From Chitinophaga rupis (GTDB lineage Bacteria > Bacteroidota > Bacteroidia > Chitinophagales > Chitinophagaceae): a stretch of 64,000 nt of DNA. Both the position numbers and the translations under genes were made by a program. The notes beneath the pieces are model-generated. The model ran no database searches, had not been told where the DNA came from, and saw only the letters and a list, made by a program, of their open reading frames with translations. The stretch lies in contig NZ_FOBB01000001.1 of assembly GCF_900109685.1 (NCBI RefSeq), positions 1,612,001-1,676,000 of the forward strand. The letters are read 5' to 3'. Position 1 is the first letter of the stretch, and each line of letters starts with the position of its first letter. Shown here piece by piece: positions 51,116 to 59,347 of the stretch.

Positions 51116-52576
51116 TCATTCAACTTTAGCCGGGGCACGGCGTCCGGTGCCCTGCTGGCCGGTAAGTTCATCGCCTAAATCCTGGCGGTACTTACCGGCC
51201 AGTGTTTTTAGTTCCGCTACCATTTCCGGGAACTGTTCTTTTACATCCAGGGTTTCACCGGGATCGCGGCGCATATCGTACAGCGCTTCCGGTATATCTA
51301 TATTGGGCTGCGCGCCGGGAAAGCCGTCGTAACCCGGCAGGTTTAGTTTATAGGTGCGTCCCTTATGCGGCAATACCAGCTTCCACGGGCCTTTGCGGAT
51401 GGCTTCCAGGCTATTCCGCTCATAATATACAGCCAGCTCATTACGCGGATTGGCGCCGGGTGTATTGAATAACAGGGTTTGAATATCTACCCCGTCAATT
51501 TTTTTCCTGGGTAATGGGGCGCCGCAAAAATGTGCAATGGTAGGCAGCAGGTCAATAGTGGCCGCCATTTTATTACACACCGTGCCAGCTGGTATTTGCC
51601 CTGGCCAGCGCATAATACAGGGTACGCGGATACCGCCCTCAAAAGAAGTGCCTTTACCTTCCCGCAGGCCGCCGGTATTACCGGCATGGTTGCCATAAGA
51701 TAACCAGGGCCCGTTATCGCTGGTGAAAATAACCAGCGTGTTCTTACTTAAACCTGTTTCATCCAGCGTTTTCATGATCTGCCCTACAGACCAATCCACT
51801 TCCATCATCATATCCCCAAACAGGCCATCCTGGCTTTTGCCGGCGTATTTGCCGGATACGGCAATGGGTACATGCACCATGCTGTGTGCCAGGTACAGGA
51901 AAAAAGGATGCTGCTTGTTTTTCTTAATAAAGCTGCAAGCCCTTTCCGTATACGTAGTGGTTAAGGTAGATTGATCATCCAGCGTTTTAATGATCTTAAT
52001 AGGATTATTACCTTCTATGAGCGGCAGGGGCGGGTATTTTGCCTTTGCACGCCCGATGGTGGAAGTATCTGTATAAGGCACGCCATCATAATGCACCGGC
52101 CACATATCATTGGAGTAGGGCAGGCCCAGGTACTCATCAAACCCTTGCTGCAAAGGCAAAAAGGGCTGCTTGCTGCCCAGGTGCCATTTGCCCACCATGC
52201 CGGTATAGTAACCCTGTTGCTTTAATACTTCTGCTATGGTTTGCTCACTGGTGTCTAATGCAATAGGGCTGTTAGGCGCCAATGCTCCGTGTATGCCTAC
52301 CCGGTTGGAGTAACAGCCGGTTAGTAAAGCGGCCCTTGATGCGGAGCAAACGGCCTGCGCTACGTAGAAATAAGTGAACCGCATGCCCTGTGCAGCCAGC
52401 TTGTTAATGTTGGGCGTATGCCAGGGCGTGCCGGCATAACATTCCAGGTCGCCATAACCCATATCGTCCATGAAAATGATGATCACATTAGGTTTAGCAG
52501 CAGGCGGCTGCTTTTTGAAGCTGAAGCAGATGAGTGCTATAACGGCTAACAGCAGCGGGGCAATAATTTTTTTCAT
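51116..52576 (-). CDS. exported type I sulfatase (CSASR variant)
   Basis: The start at 52576 gives MKKIIAPLLLAVIALICFSF, a signal peptide. About 486 residues. NVIIIFMDDMGYGDLECY opens the metal site; the formylglycine motif is CSASR (Cys77), with Ala where the CxPxR consensus has Pro; GMVGKWHLG and FTSDNGPWLSYG follow. Arylsulfatase A-like. The C-terminal half carries LYDMRRDPGETLDV. Probably periplasmic. Monocistronic, divergent from the DUF2306 gene. Confidence 0.88.
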   Translation of the reverse strand: MKKIIAPLLLAVIALICFSFKKQPPAAKPNVIIIFMDDMGYGDLECYAGTPWHTPNINKLAAQGMRFTYFYVAQAVCSASRAALLTGCYSNRVGIHGALAPNSPIALDTSEQTIAEVLKQQGYYTGMVGKWHLGSKQPFLPLQQGFDEYLGLPYSNDMWPVHYDGVPYTDTSTIGRAKAKYPPLPLIEGNNPIKIIKTLDDQSTLTTTYTERACSFIKKNKQHPFFLYLAHSMVHVPIAVSGKYAGKSQDGLFGDMMMEVDWSVGQIMKTLDETGLSKNTLVIFTSDNGPWLSYGNHAGNTGGLREGKGTSFEGGIRVPCIMRWPGQIPAGTVCNKMAATIDLLPTIAHFCGAPLPRKKIDGVDIQTLLFNTPGANPRNELAVYYERNSLEAIRKGPWKLVLPHKGRTYKLNLPGYDGFPGAQPNIDIPEALYDMRRDPGETLDVKEQFPEMVAELKTLAGKYRQDLGDELTGQQGTGRRAPAKVE

Positions 52577-52728
52577 CGGTTTTTCTTTTATGACGTGTGC
52601 GCTGTTAAAATAGGAAAGATTGCTGTGAATGGGAAATGCCATCGTTACAACTATGGATCTTGTCGCAGCATATGCCGCTGTGGTCTACTGCTGCATTATT
52701 GAGTGTGCAGTACAACTACTTTTATACT

Positions 52729-53379
52729 ATGGCATACCATTTTACCACAAAACGAACGCCCCGGCTAATATGGCTGGTGGTGATACTGCTGGCGCTGATC
52801 GGCGTTGCAATGGTGCTGCGCAGAACGCTGACAATGGCCGGCGTGATCGCTTCTGTAAACCCCGCCGGTGGCGCTCCGTTTGATACGGGTTTTGCAAAAC
52901 ATGCGGTTATTACTTTCCTGCACATATTGCCCGGTGCCTTATTCATGATCCTGGGGCCCTTGCAGTTTGTGAAAAGCATCCGTGAAAAATATCCCCGTTT
53001 TCACCGCCGGAGTGGCTGGGTATTTATAGTGTGTGGTTACATGATCGGGATCTCTGCATTTATCATGTCTTTCCTGCTGCCGATAGGTGGTGTGAATGAA
53101 GGCGCCGCCACGGTTTTGTTTTCCGTTTTCTTTTTAATAGCCTTAACTATGGCGCTGGTGCATATTGTAAAAAGGAGGGTAGCCCTGCACCGGGAGTGGA
53201 TGTTAAGGGCTTTTGCTATTGGGCTGGCGGTGAGCACCATACGGCCCATTGTAGGATTGTTTTTTGCCTTCTCAGGCCTGGCGCCGCAGCAGTTTTTCGG
53301 TACTGCATTCTGGATAGGCTTCACCTTACATTTAATAATAGCCGAAGGGTGGATCAATTATACAAGACAATCTATTTAA
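52729..53379 (+). CDS. DUF2306 membrane protein
   Basis: The ATG at 52729 gives 216 residues (MAYHFTTKRTPRLIWLVVILL). Six hydrophobic helices; LHILPGALFMILGPLQFVKSIREKYPRFHRRSGWVFI, partly, and VALHREWMLRAFAIGLAVSTIRP are the family signature, with His residues on helices that could bind metal or haem. Function unknown. Its end overlaps the convergent DUF488 gene by 8 bp. Confidence 0.8.
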   Translation: MAYHFTTKRTPRLIWLVVILLALIGVAMVLRRTLTMAGVIASVNPAGGAPFDTGFAKHAVITFLHILPGALFMILGPLQFVKSIREKYPRFHRRSGWVFIVCGYMIGISAFIMSFLLPIGGVNEGAATVLFSVFFLIALTMALVHIVKRRVALHREWMLRAFAIGLAVSTIRPIVGLFFAFSGLAPQQFFGTAFWIGFTLHLIIAEGWINYTRQSI

Positions 53380-53890
53380 ACAGATCATGCCTGCCCCGGC
53401 CTTTGCTCATTTCAAATATTACAGCTTCATGCTCCTTCATTTGCCCCTGTTCATCAATATGCTGCAGCCGTACATTTTCCTTTACCAGCGCTTCACCCAC
53501 TAATCTGCTGCGGTGACATTGGCAGGGATCGCTTTCACTGCACATAATAGCCAATACGATCTGCTGTTCATACGCCTTTTTTAAACGCGCAATACCACGC
53601 CGGAAGGGCTGTGAGGCGCTTACCAGCGCATAATCCACCCGCCCGTTGGGCTCATAAAGAGTGGGATCTGCAGGGCGGCCGCCCAAAGTATCGCCCATAT
53701 AAACATAGCGGATACCCCGGGCTGCCAGTGCCTCCTGCAGGGCCGGCTGGTTATATTGAGGGTTAAATCTGGAAAATGGAATAGAACGAACATCCACCAG
53801 GTATTGAATACCCGGCGCCTGCAGCAGGTAAATGAAATCTTCGATTAACCTGCGCCCATGACCAATGGTATAAATAGGCGGCTGTTCCAT
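53372..53890 (-). CDS. DUF488 family protein
   Basis: 172 residues. IYTIGHGRRLIEDFIYLL, YLVDVRSIPFSRFNPQYN, YVYMGDTLGGRP, VLAIMCSESDPCQCHRSRLVGEAL: all diagnostic of DUF488, including the CxxxxxxxCHR motif. Biochemical role unknown; the conserved Cys/His set suggests metal binding or redox chemistry. Divergent from an AraC gene. Confidence 0.88.
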   Translation of the reverse strand: MEQPPIYTIGHGRRLIEDFIYLLQAPGIQYLVDVRSIPFSRFNPQYNQPALQEALAARGIRYVYMGDTLGGRPADPTLYEPNGRVDYALVSASQPFRRGIARLKKAYEQQIVLAIMCSESDPCQCHRSRLVGEALVKENVRLQHIDEQGQMKEHEAVIFEMSKGRGRHDLFK

Positions 53891-53957
53891 ACCGGCAAAT
53901 TACTAAAAAAATTAGCAAAATAAATGATGGGTCTGCAGGCAATTAAAAATCTTTCAA

Positions 53958-53965
53958 TAATTTTG
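53958..53965 (+). promoter_or_regulatory. -7 element TAATTTTG before the AraC gene
   Basis: TAATTTTG fits TAnnTTTG exactly and ends five bases before the ATG at 53971, implying a very short leader. Confidence 0.5.
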
Positions 53966-53970
53966 TTTGC

Positions 53971-54876
53971 ATGGCATTATCTGAAGATATAGGAGATTTT
54001 TATAAGCGCAACCCATCCGCTAACGCCGGTAATCTTAGCCTTCATAACGCCAACCCGGGCCACTTTAATGTTTTTTTCCAGGATAACACGGGTAGGCCTT
54101 TACACCGGCGAAGGGACTATTACAAAATTTCATTTATCAAAGGCATTGGTAAAGTGCATTTTGCTGATAAATGGATTGAGGTGGATCAGCCGGTATTGAT
54201 CGTGTCAAACCCGCAGGTGGCCTATTCATGGGAAGGGGCATCTGAAAACAGGTTTGGCTGGTTCTGTGTTTTTACCGAATCATTTTTACAGCCTGCGGAC
54301 CGGATCGGGTTCTTGCATGAGTCGCCTTTGTTCACAGTCGGGCATATGCCTGTTTATTTCCCTAACCAGGAACAGCAGCAGGAGATCACACTGCTTTTTC
54401 AAAAGATGGTGCGGGAAATAGCACTGGATTATGAACATAAATACACCATCCTGCGCAACTGCCTGCACCTGTTGCTATACGAGGCTTTGAAGATGAGCCC
54501 TGCTGCTGGTTTTCATAAACAGATCAATGCATCATCCCGCATCGCGCATTTATTCTTTGACCTGCTGGAACGGCAGTTCCCTGTAGATAACCGTACCACA
54601 TCCCTGCAGCTGAAAAGCCCGCAGGATTATGCTGTTGCACTTTCCATTCACGTAAATCATTTAAACCGGGCAGTAAAAGAAGCAACTGGAAAAACCACTT
54701 CCCACCACATTGCCGCCCGCATTATACAGGAGGCCAACCTGTTATTACAGCATACGGACTGGAGCATTTCTGAAATAGCCTATAGTCTTGGGTTTGAGTA
54801 CCCCGCTTACTTTACCCGGTTCTTCAGGAAAAATACCGGCCATGCTCCTGTAGCGCTTCGCCAGCATTCCGCTTGA
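53971..54876 (+). CDS. AraC family transcriptional regulator
   Basis: 301 residues. N-terminal cupin-like sensor (GHFNVFFQDNTGRP, VDQPVLIVSNPQVAYSWEG) and a C-terminal pair of HTH motifs: DYAVALSIHVNHLNRAVKEATG and SISEIAYSLGFEYPAYFTRFFRKNTG. The gene for an aldo/keto reductase follows after 80 bp, and two 21-bp-spaced direct repeats lie between, the arrangement expected of a regulator and its target. Confidence 0.9.
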   Translation: MALSEDIGDFYKRNPSANAGNLSLHNANPGHFNVFFQDNTGRPLHRRRDYYKISFIKGIGKVHFADKWIEVDQPVLIVSNPQVAYSWEGASENRFGWFCVFTESFLQPADRIGFLHESPLFTVGHMPVYFPNQEQQQEITLLFQKMVREIALDYEHKYTILRNCLHLLLYEALKMSPAAGFHKQINASSRIAHLFFDLLERQFPVDNRTTSLQLKSPQDYAVALSIHVNHLNRAVKEATGKTTSHHIAARIIQEANLLLQHTDWSISEIAYSLGFEYPAYFTRFFRKNTGHAPVALRQHSA

Positions 54877-54908
54877 TTTGTATAAGCACTTGTTTGATTT
54901 GTTTAAAC
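54873..54908 (+). promoter_or_regulatory. 21-bp-spaced direct repeats: putative AraC operator
   Basis: TTGATTTGTATAAGC at 54873 and TTGATTTGTTTAAAC at 54894 agree in 13 of 15 positions, with starts 21 bp apart (two helical turns). Tandem direct half-sites at this spacing are typical for AraC proteins. The first copy overlaps the AraC stop codon; a -7-like GACCTTTG follows at 54929-54936. Confidence 0.65.
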
Positions 54909-54956
54909 AGCCAGCCTGTCTGCCGGGCGACCTTTGTATCATAAAAAATCAAACAT

Positions 54957-55958
54957 ATGAAATACAGGGATCTTGGAACAACGGGCGAAAAGCTATCAGC
55001 AATAGGATTGGGATGTATGGGAATGAGCTATGCATATGGCCCCACTGATGACAAGGAAAGCATCGCTACTTTAGAAAAGGCACTGGACCTGGGCATTAAT
55101 TTCTGGGACACGGCAGATGTTTATGGCAATGGCGCTAATGAAGAGCTTATCTCAACAGTGCTGGTGCCTAACAGGAGCAAAATTTTCATTGCCACAAAAT
55201 TTGGTTTTAAGTTCAGAGACGGTGTAATTGGCCTGAACAGCATGTACGTTGACGGTTCCGTTGCCTGGATGAAACAGGCCGTGGAAGCTAGTCTTAAGCG
55301 TTTAAGAACAGACGTGATAGATCTGTATTATCTGCACCGGGTAGATCCTGATGTGCCGGTTGAAGAATCGGTAGGCGCAATGGCGGAGCTGGTGAAACAG
55401 GGAAAGATCCGTTATATAGGCCTGAGTGAAGTATCAGCAGCTACTTTGAAGAGGGCACATGCCATTCACCCCATTGCTGCTTTGCAAAGTGAATATTCTT
55501 TGTTAACCCGTGATGTGGAAGGCAGCATACTGGATACAGCAAGAACGCTGGGTGTAAGCCTTATACCTTTTTCCCCGCTTTCACGCGGCCTGATCACCGA
55601 TAACCGGGTAAATGCCGATGCGCTCAATGCTGCCAACGATACCCGCAAAGCATTACCCCGCTTCCAGGGCGCGCATTTTGATAACAACCTGCAGCTTGCA
55701 GCAAAATTTGCTGACATTGCCGCACAAAAAGGCTGCACCGCAGCACAATTAGCTATTGCATGGGTGCTGGCGCAGGGCCGGGATATTATTCCCATTCCAG
55801 GCACCAAGAAAAGAAAGTACCTGGAAGAAAATGCCGGCGCAGTGGATGTAACCCTCGATGCATCAGAGCTGGCAGCTATTGAAGCCCTGGTGCAACAGTT
55901 TCCCAATATTGGAGAACGTTATGCCGAAGGCGTTATGAAACAATTGATAAATCAATAG
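54957..55958 (+). CDS. aldo/keto reductase
   Basis: 333 residues of the AKR TIM barrel: [32 protein letters not shown] (catalytic Asp and Tyr), [10 protein letters not shown] (Lys), [10 protein letters not shown] (His), and [18 protein letters not shown] for NADPH binding. Closest in layout to the AKR13/YajO-type enzymes that reduce aldehydes and quinones. Probably induced through the upstream AraC regulator. Confidence 0.92.
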   Translation: MKYRDLGTTGEKLSAIGLGCMGMSYAYGPTDDKESIATLEKALDLGINFWDTADVYGNGANEELISTVLVPNRSKIFIATKFGFKFRDGVIGLNSMYVDGSVAWMKQAVEASLKRLRTDVIDLYYLHRVDPDVPVEESVGAMAELVKQGKIRYIGLSEVSAATLKRAHAIHPIAALQSEYSLLTRDVEGSILDTARTLGVSLIPFSPLSRGLITDNRVNADALNAANDTRKALPRFQGAHFDNNLQLAAKFADIAAQKGCTAAQLAIAWVLAQGRDIIPIPGTKKRKYLEENAGAVDVTLDASELAAIEALVQQFPNIGERYAEGVMKQLINQ

Positions 55959-55963
55959 CATAA

Positions 55964-55996
55964 AAGAGCCGTAGCCATTTTTTAGCTACGGCTCTT
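55964..55996. terminator. 12-bp hairpin, bidirectional
   Basis: AAGAGCCGTAGC (55964-55975) pairs perfectly with GCTACGGCTCTT (55985-55996) around a 9-nt T-rich loop. The only T-run beyond the stem is on the minus-strand side, so it may end the nuclease transcript as well as the aldo/keto reductase one. Confidence 0.75.
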
Positions 55997-56108
55997 CAGG
56001 CATTCGCCCTAAGCACATTTATAATTATTCATAATCACGATTATTTTCAACGGCATTCCTGCTGAGCGGGGCAGGCTATGCACCGCTTGGGGGGGCTGTA
56101 ATCGAATC

Positions 56109-57449
56109 TTACTGGTTATCCACCTTCGCCTCTATCACTTGCTGCACGGTTGCCGGTACATTCGACAACAGATCATACCCGGTAGCATTTTCAATAGCAT
56201 CTACAGAAGTGCGGTACTGTTTCCAGTCGCTGCTAACCGTGTTAATATTGGGCGTATTTACAGCAATCACCCGGGTGCTGCTGCTAATGCGGGCCAGGTC
56301 GCCGGAACCGTTAGGGATCACCACCAGCACTTTCCATACATTAGAGGGTACGGTAACATGGCCATTATCAATAGTAGTAGCTGTACCATTGCTGCCGGTA
56401 CCACCCACGCCATAGCTGCCCATAATAATATACACCTCATTACCGGACGATACCAGGCTGCGGCCATAACTTTCTAAATTATTCCAGGTTTGCTGGTTAT
56501 TATTAGGCGCCTGGGGTATCATGTTGCTCATAAGGAAAGTGGAGGAATTAGCGCTTACAGAAGAGGTACGGTCTGCAGAAGGACAGTTATGCCCGCGGTC
56601 AAAACCACTGCCGGAAAAGCTGCTGCTGCCTACCTGGTACCAGCCGGAGGGCAGGGTATTATCCGCCCGGAAATCATCCTGCCGGTCAGTGCTGCCAATA
56701 TCAGAGCTGGCCAGGTGCCAGCTTACCCAGTTGGGACCACCACGGTCACGGTTATACGATAATGTGTAGTAGGTTTTTACCATCAGGTAATTGGCCGGAT
56801 AGGAGGTATTGGCTACTGCACCACTGGGATTGCCCAGCAGCATATTATCATCATCGCCGGGAGTGGTGCCACCGCCTCCGCCACTGCCGGAGCTCACGGA
56901 AATATTATCAATATTAATACGGTTGCTGCCACCGGATGCCTTGCGGATGGAGAGGCGGAAGCTGCCGCTCACACTCACTGTGAAGGTAGCTGTTTGCAGA
57001 GAAGTGGATGAGCTGGTAATGGTGCTGCCTACTTGTGTATAGCTACTGCCGCCGTTGGTGGAGATCCACAGCTGCCAGGTGCTGCTGCCATCACTGCCAT
57101 ATACCGCATGGCTGATGCTAATAGTGTTGGCGCCGCCACTGGCGTCAAAGTTCATAGTAATGGAACCGGTGTTGCGGATGCGTACGGACTGGGCACCGCT
57201 TTTGGCATCTGCCGCCAGGTTACCGATCAGTGCATCATTCATATTCCAGGAGCCGCTGCTCAGGGTAACATTACCGGAAGCATAGGCGCTTTTGGTACCG
57301 GATTCAAAAGTTTCTGAAAGGGTTACCACGTTAGCCGCGCTGGTAGCGGTGTTAGCGGTCATGGGTTGTAACGGCGGTGTAATGGGCTCTTTGCTACAGG
57401 CAGCAAATAGCATGGCCAGTAAAATGGCATAGCGCGCTTGGATCTTCAT
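56109..57449 (-). CDS. surface DNase lipoprotein (DNA/RNA non-specific endonuclease)
   Basis: 446 residues. Lipoprotein signal to FAAC (Cys18). Residues ~40-190 form a beta-sandwich (SETFESG, GSWNMNDALIGN, SVRIRNTGSITMNF, STWQLWISTNGGSSYTQVG) ending in a Ser/Gly linker. The rest is a NucA-type beta-beta-alpha-metal nuclease with DRGHNCPSADR (His287 is the general base) and the downstream SNMIPQAPNNNQQTWNNLE that supplies the Mg-binding Asn. Probably degrades extracellular nucleic acids for nutrients or biofilm turnover. A bound adhesin or carbohydrate role for the N-terminal domain is inferred. Confidence 0.9.
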   Translation of the reverse strand: MKIQARYAILLAMLFAACSKEPITPPLQPMTANTATSAANVVTLSETFESGTKSAYASGNVTLSSGSWNMNDALIGNLAADAKSGAQSVRIRNTGSITMNFDASGGANTISISHAVYGSDGSSTWQLWISTNGGSSYTQVGSTITSSSTSLQTATFTVSVSGSFRLSIRKASGGSNRINIDNISVSSGSGGGGGTTPGDDDNMLLGNPSGAVANTSYPANYLMVKTYYTLSYNRDRGGPNWVSWHLASSDIGSTDRQDDFRADNTLPSGWYQVGSSSFSGSGFDRGHNCPSADRTSSVSANSSTFLMSNMIPQAPNNNQQTWNNLESYGRSLVSSGNEVYIIMGSYGVGGTGSNGTATTIDNGHVTVPSNVWKVLVVIPNGSGDLARISSSTRVIAVNTPNINTVSSDWKQYRTSVDAIENATGYDLLSNVPATVQQVIEAKVDNQ

Positions 57450-57614
57450 GAATTAAACGGTTTAGATGGTTTTCAAAAGTGTTTCGACAGGGGGATTGCT
57501 CCCGGGTTGTTTCAATAGATTATTGTACGGTTACTGATTACAGGGTTTTGATTACGCAACGTAAAATACAGTGTTCACTGCAGGAATACTAACAGGGAGT
57601 GTTATCTGTGTTTT

Positions 57615-57654
57615 AAATAAAAAATGCGCCACCGCCCGGAGGCTGGTGACGCAT
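57615..57654 (-). terminator. terminator downstream of the bestrophin gene
   Basis: Arms 57624-57633 and 57645-57654 pair over 10 bp with one mismatch around a GC-rich loop; on the minus strand the hairpin is followed by a T-run (57618-57623). Confidence 0.8.
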
Positions 57655-57678
57655 ATTGGATTGATTCGCAATATAGAT

Positions 57679-58590
57679 CTATAGAATATAGAATTTTTCT
57701 GCGGGCTGGCTTTCCGGTACCTGCCAGTCCTGCAGGATCTGTTTAAGATCCCGCTCAATGGTACGCGCAATAGCGGTCACCGGCGTATCTGTAGGTTTAT
57801 TCTCAAAAGGATCCTGCAGATGAATGGCCATTTTCTCGATCAGCAGAAAAGATGATGCAATAGCCACTACCAGCGGTACTTCAATAATGCCGAAGAACTC
57901 TATCAAACCAAACGGCAGCAGTAAAATGAACAGGTTTAGCGTCAGGTGAATGTACAGGCTGTAGGTAGCGGGGAAAATAGTGTTCTTAATGCGCTCACAT
58001 TTACCCATGGAATCGCACAGGCGGGTAAAGGTGCGGTCCAGCTCTATCTGCTGGTAGCGGTTTATCCACCCTTGTTTCAGCGCATAGTCTAGGTCGCGGG
58101 CGTGCAGCTCCAGCAGGGCCACGGGTTTATTATCGTAGCGGCTAATGTAGTCCAGCTCCCGCTGAGATAGAAGCCGGTCCAGCCCATGCAGCGGGTGCAG
58201 CTTGCGCAGCGACTGGCCCAGCGCATAACACCAGGCAATTTGCCGCCGCACAAATTTTTCCCGGAAGCTGATCACCTCCTCAGGTGTTTCGCCTTCAAAA
58301 GCAGTAAAGGTGAGCAGCTGCCGTGTAAGCGTACGGGAATCATTTACGATGGCGCCCCATACAATGCGCGCCTCCCACCAGCGCTCATAGGCCTGGTTGG
58401 AGCGAAAGCCCAGCAGCAGGGAAATAACAGTACCCAGTATGGCAGGAATAGCGATTGGAATTGATATGCGGATAATATGGAAATTATGATGCACAATGGC
58501 AATGGCTATGGCATATGCAGATATCCATATCAGCTCATATTTTATTTTCCCGAACACGTATGCAAAGGGAATATTCTCTTTCAGTAGCAT
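57679..58590 (-). CDS. bestrophin family ion channel-like protein
   Basis: 303 residues. LGTVISLLLGFRSNQAYERWWEARIVWGAIVNDSR (partly quoted) is the bestrophin signature, followed by ARRxI-like FVRRQIAWCYALGQSLR and a later pair of membrane helices (LTLNLFILLLPFGLIEFFG, VPLVVAIASSFLLIEKMA) and IHLQDPFENKPTDTP, the conserved end of bestrophins. Pentameric channels in other bacteria pass Na+ or Cl-. The Usp-like gene lies 31 bp upstream on the same strand. Confidence 0.9.
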   Translation of the reverse strand: MLLKENIPFAYVFGKIKYELIWISAYAIAIAIVHHNFHIIRISIPIAIPAILGTVISLLLGFRSNQAYERWWEARIVWGAIVNDSRTLTRQLLTFTAFEGETPEEVISFREKFVRRQIAWCYALGQSLRKLHPLHGLDRLLSQRELDYISRYDNKPVALLELHARDLDYALKQGWINRYQQIELDRTFTRLCDSMGKCERIKNTIFPATYSLYIHLTLNLFILLLPFGLIEFFGIIEVPLVVAIASSFLLIEKMAIHLQDPFENKPTDTPVTAIARTIERDLKQILQDWQVPESQPAEKFYIL

Positions 58591-58621
58591 ATAGCACAGT
58601 TTTTATGGGTGAAGATTTTTA

Positions 58622-59104
58622 TCAGGCAGTAGCGGCAGGGCGCAGTATTTTGATCCGCAGGTTTTCCTCACGGCTGCCCGTGTTCAGCGGCAATAAGGTG
58701 CAGCCCGATTTTTTGATGATGTTCAGCGGGTCAATGCTGTTCCGGTTCACTTTTACAAAACGGTAATGCTCATCATATGCAATTACAGAAATGTTATTCC
58801 CGAAAAGGAAGTTCTTGAAAACCGCAACGGTGCTGCCATAGAAACATTCTACCCGGATGTTGTTAATACGGGCCGGGTAATTTTTTTGCAGCTGTGAAAT
58901 AATATTCCGGTACTCTTCACTGATATGCTCATAGTCCTTCATACGGCGGGATAGCATCATCAGCTCCTGCATGTTGTCGGACATTTTAAAGAAGTGCACC
59001 AGTAAAATGTTCATGGGTTCATGGAGCTGCACATTATTAATAGCTTCCTTTACCATATCCAGGGAGCGTACGCTGAAATCTGTAGGGATCAAGATATTTT
59101 TCAT
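58622..59104 (-). CDS. UspA-like protein (half-length)
   Basis: 160 residues. MKNILIPTDFSVRSLDMVKEA at the N-terminus and NILLVHFF fit the Usp fold; the ATP-binding G-2x-G-9x-G motif near the C-terminus is not visible (VECFYGSTVAVFKNFLFGNNISVIAYDE is all that matches), so nucleotide binding is doubtful. Only one Usp domain. Same strand as, and 31 bp upstream of, the bestrophin gene, so a stress-related pair. Confidence 0.65.
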   Translation of the reverse strand: MKNILIPTDFSVRSLDMVKEAINNVQLHEPMNILLVHFFKMSDNMQELMMLSRRMKDYEHISEEYRNIISQLQKNYPARINNIRVECFYGSTVAVFKNFLFGNNISVIAYDEHYRFVKVNRNSIDPLNIIKKSGCTLLPLNTGSREENLRIKILRPAATA

Positions 59105-59347
59105 ACACGATATTTTTTTGTTGTTAATTGATAGTGCAAAGCAACAACACGGGGGTTAGGACGGCCTAAGAGGCGTATTAAAATACCATGAGGATGAGAT
59201 TAGAAAGGGATTAGAAAGCGGGGTCAGTAGTTGAAAATGAACGGTCTATGTTCAAAAATGAACAGTTGCAGAGATGAAAGTAATTGACTAACAGCTATTT
59301 AAGTGTTGGTATATTGTTGGTGTGCGTACTCCGTAACCTTCACCGTT

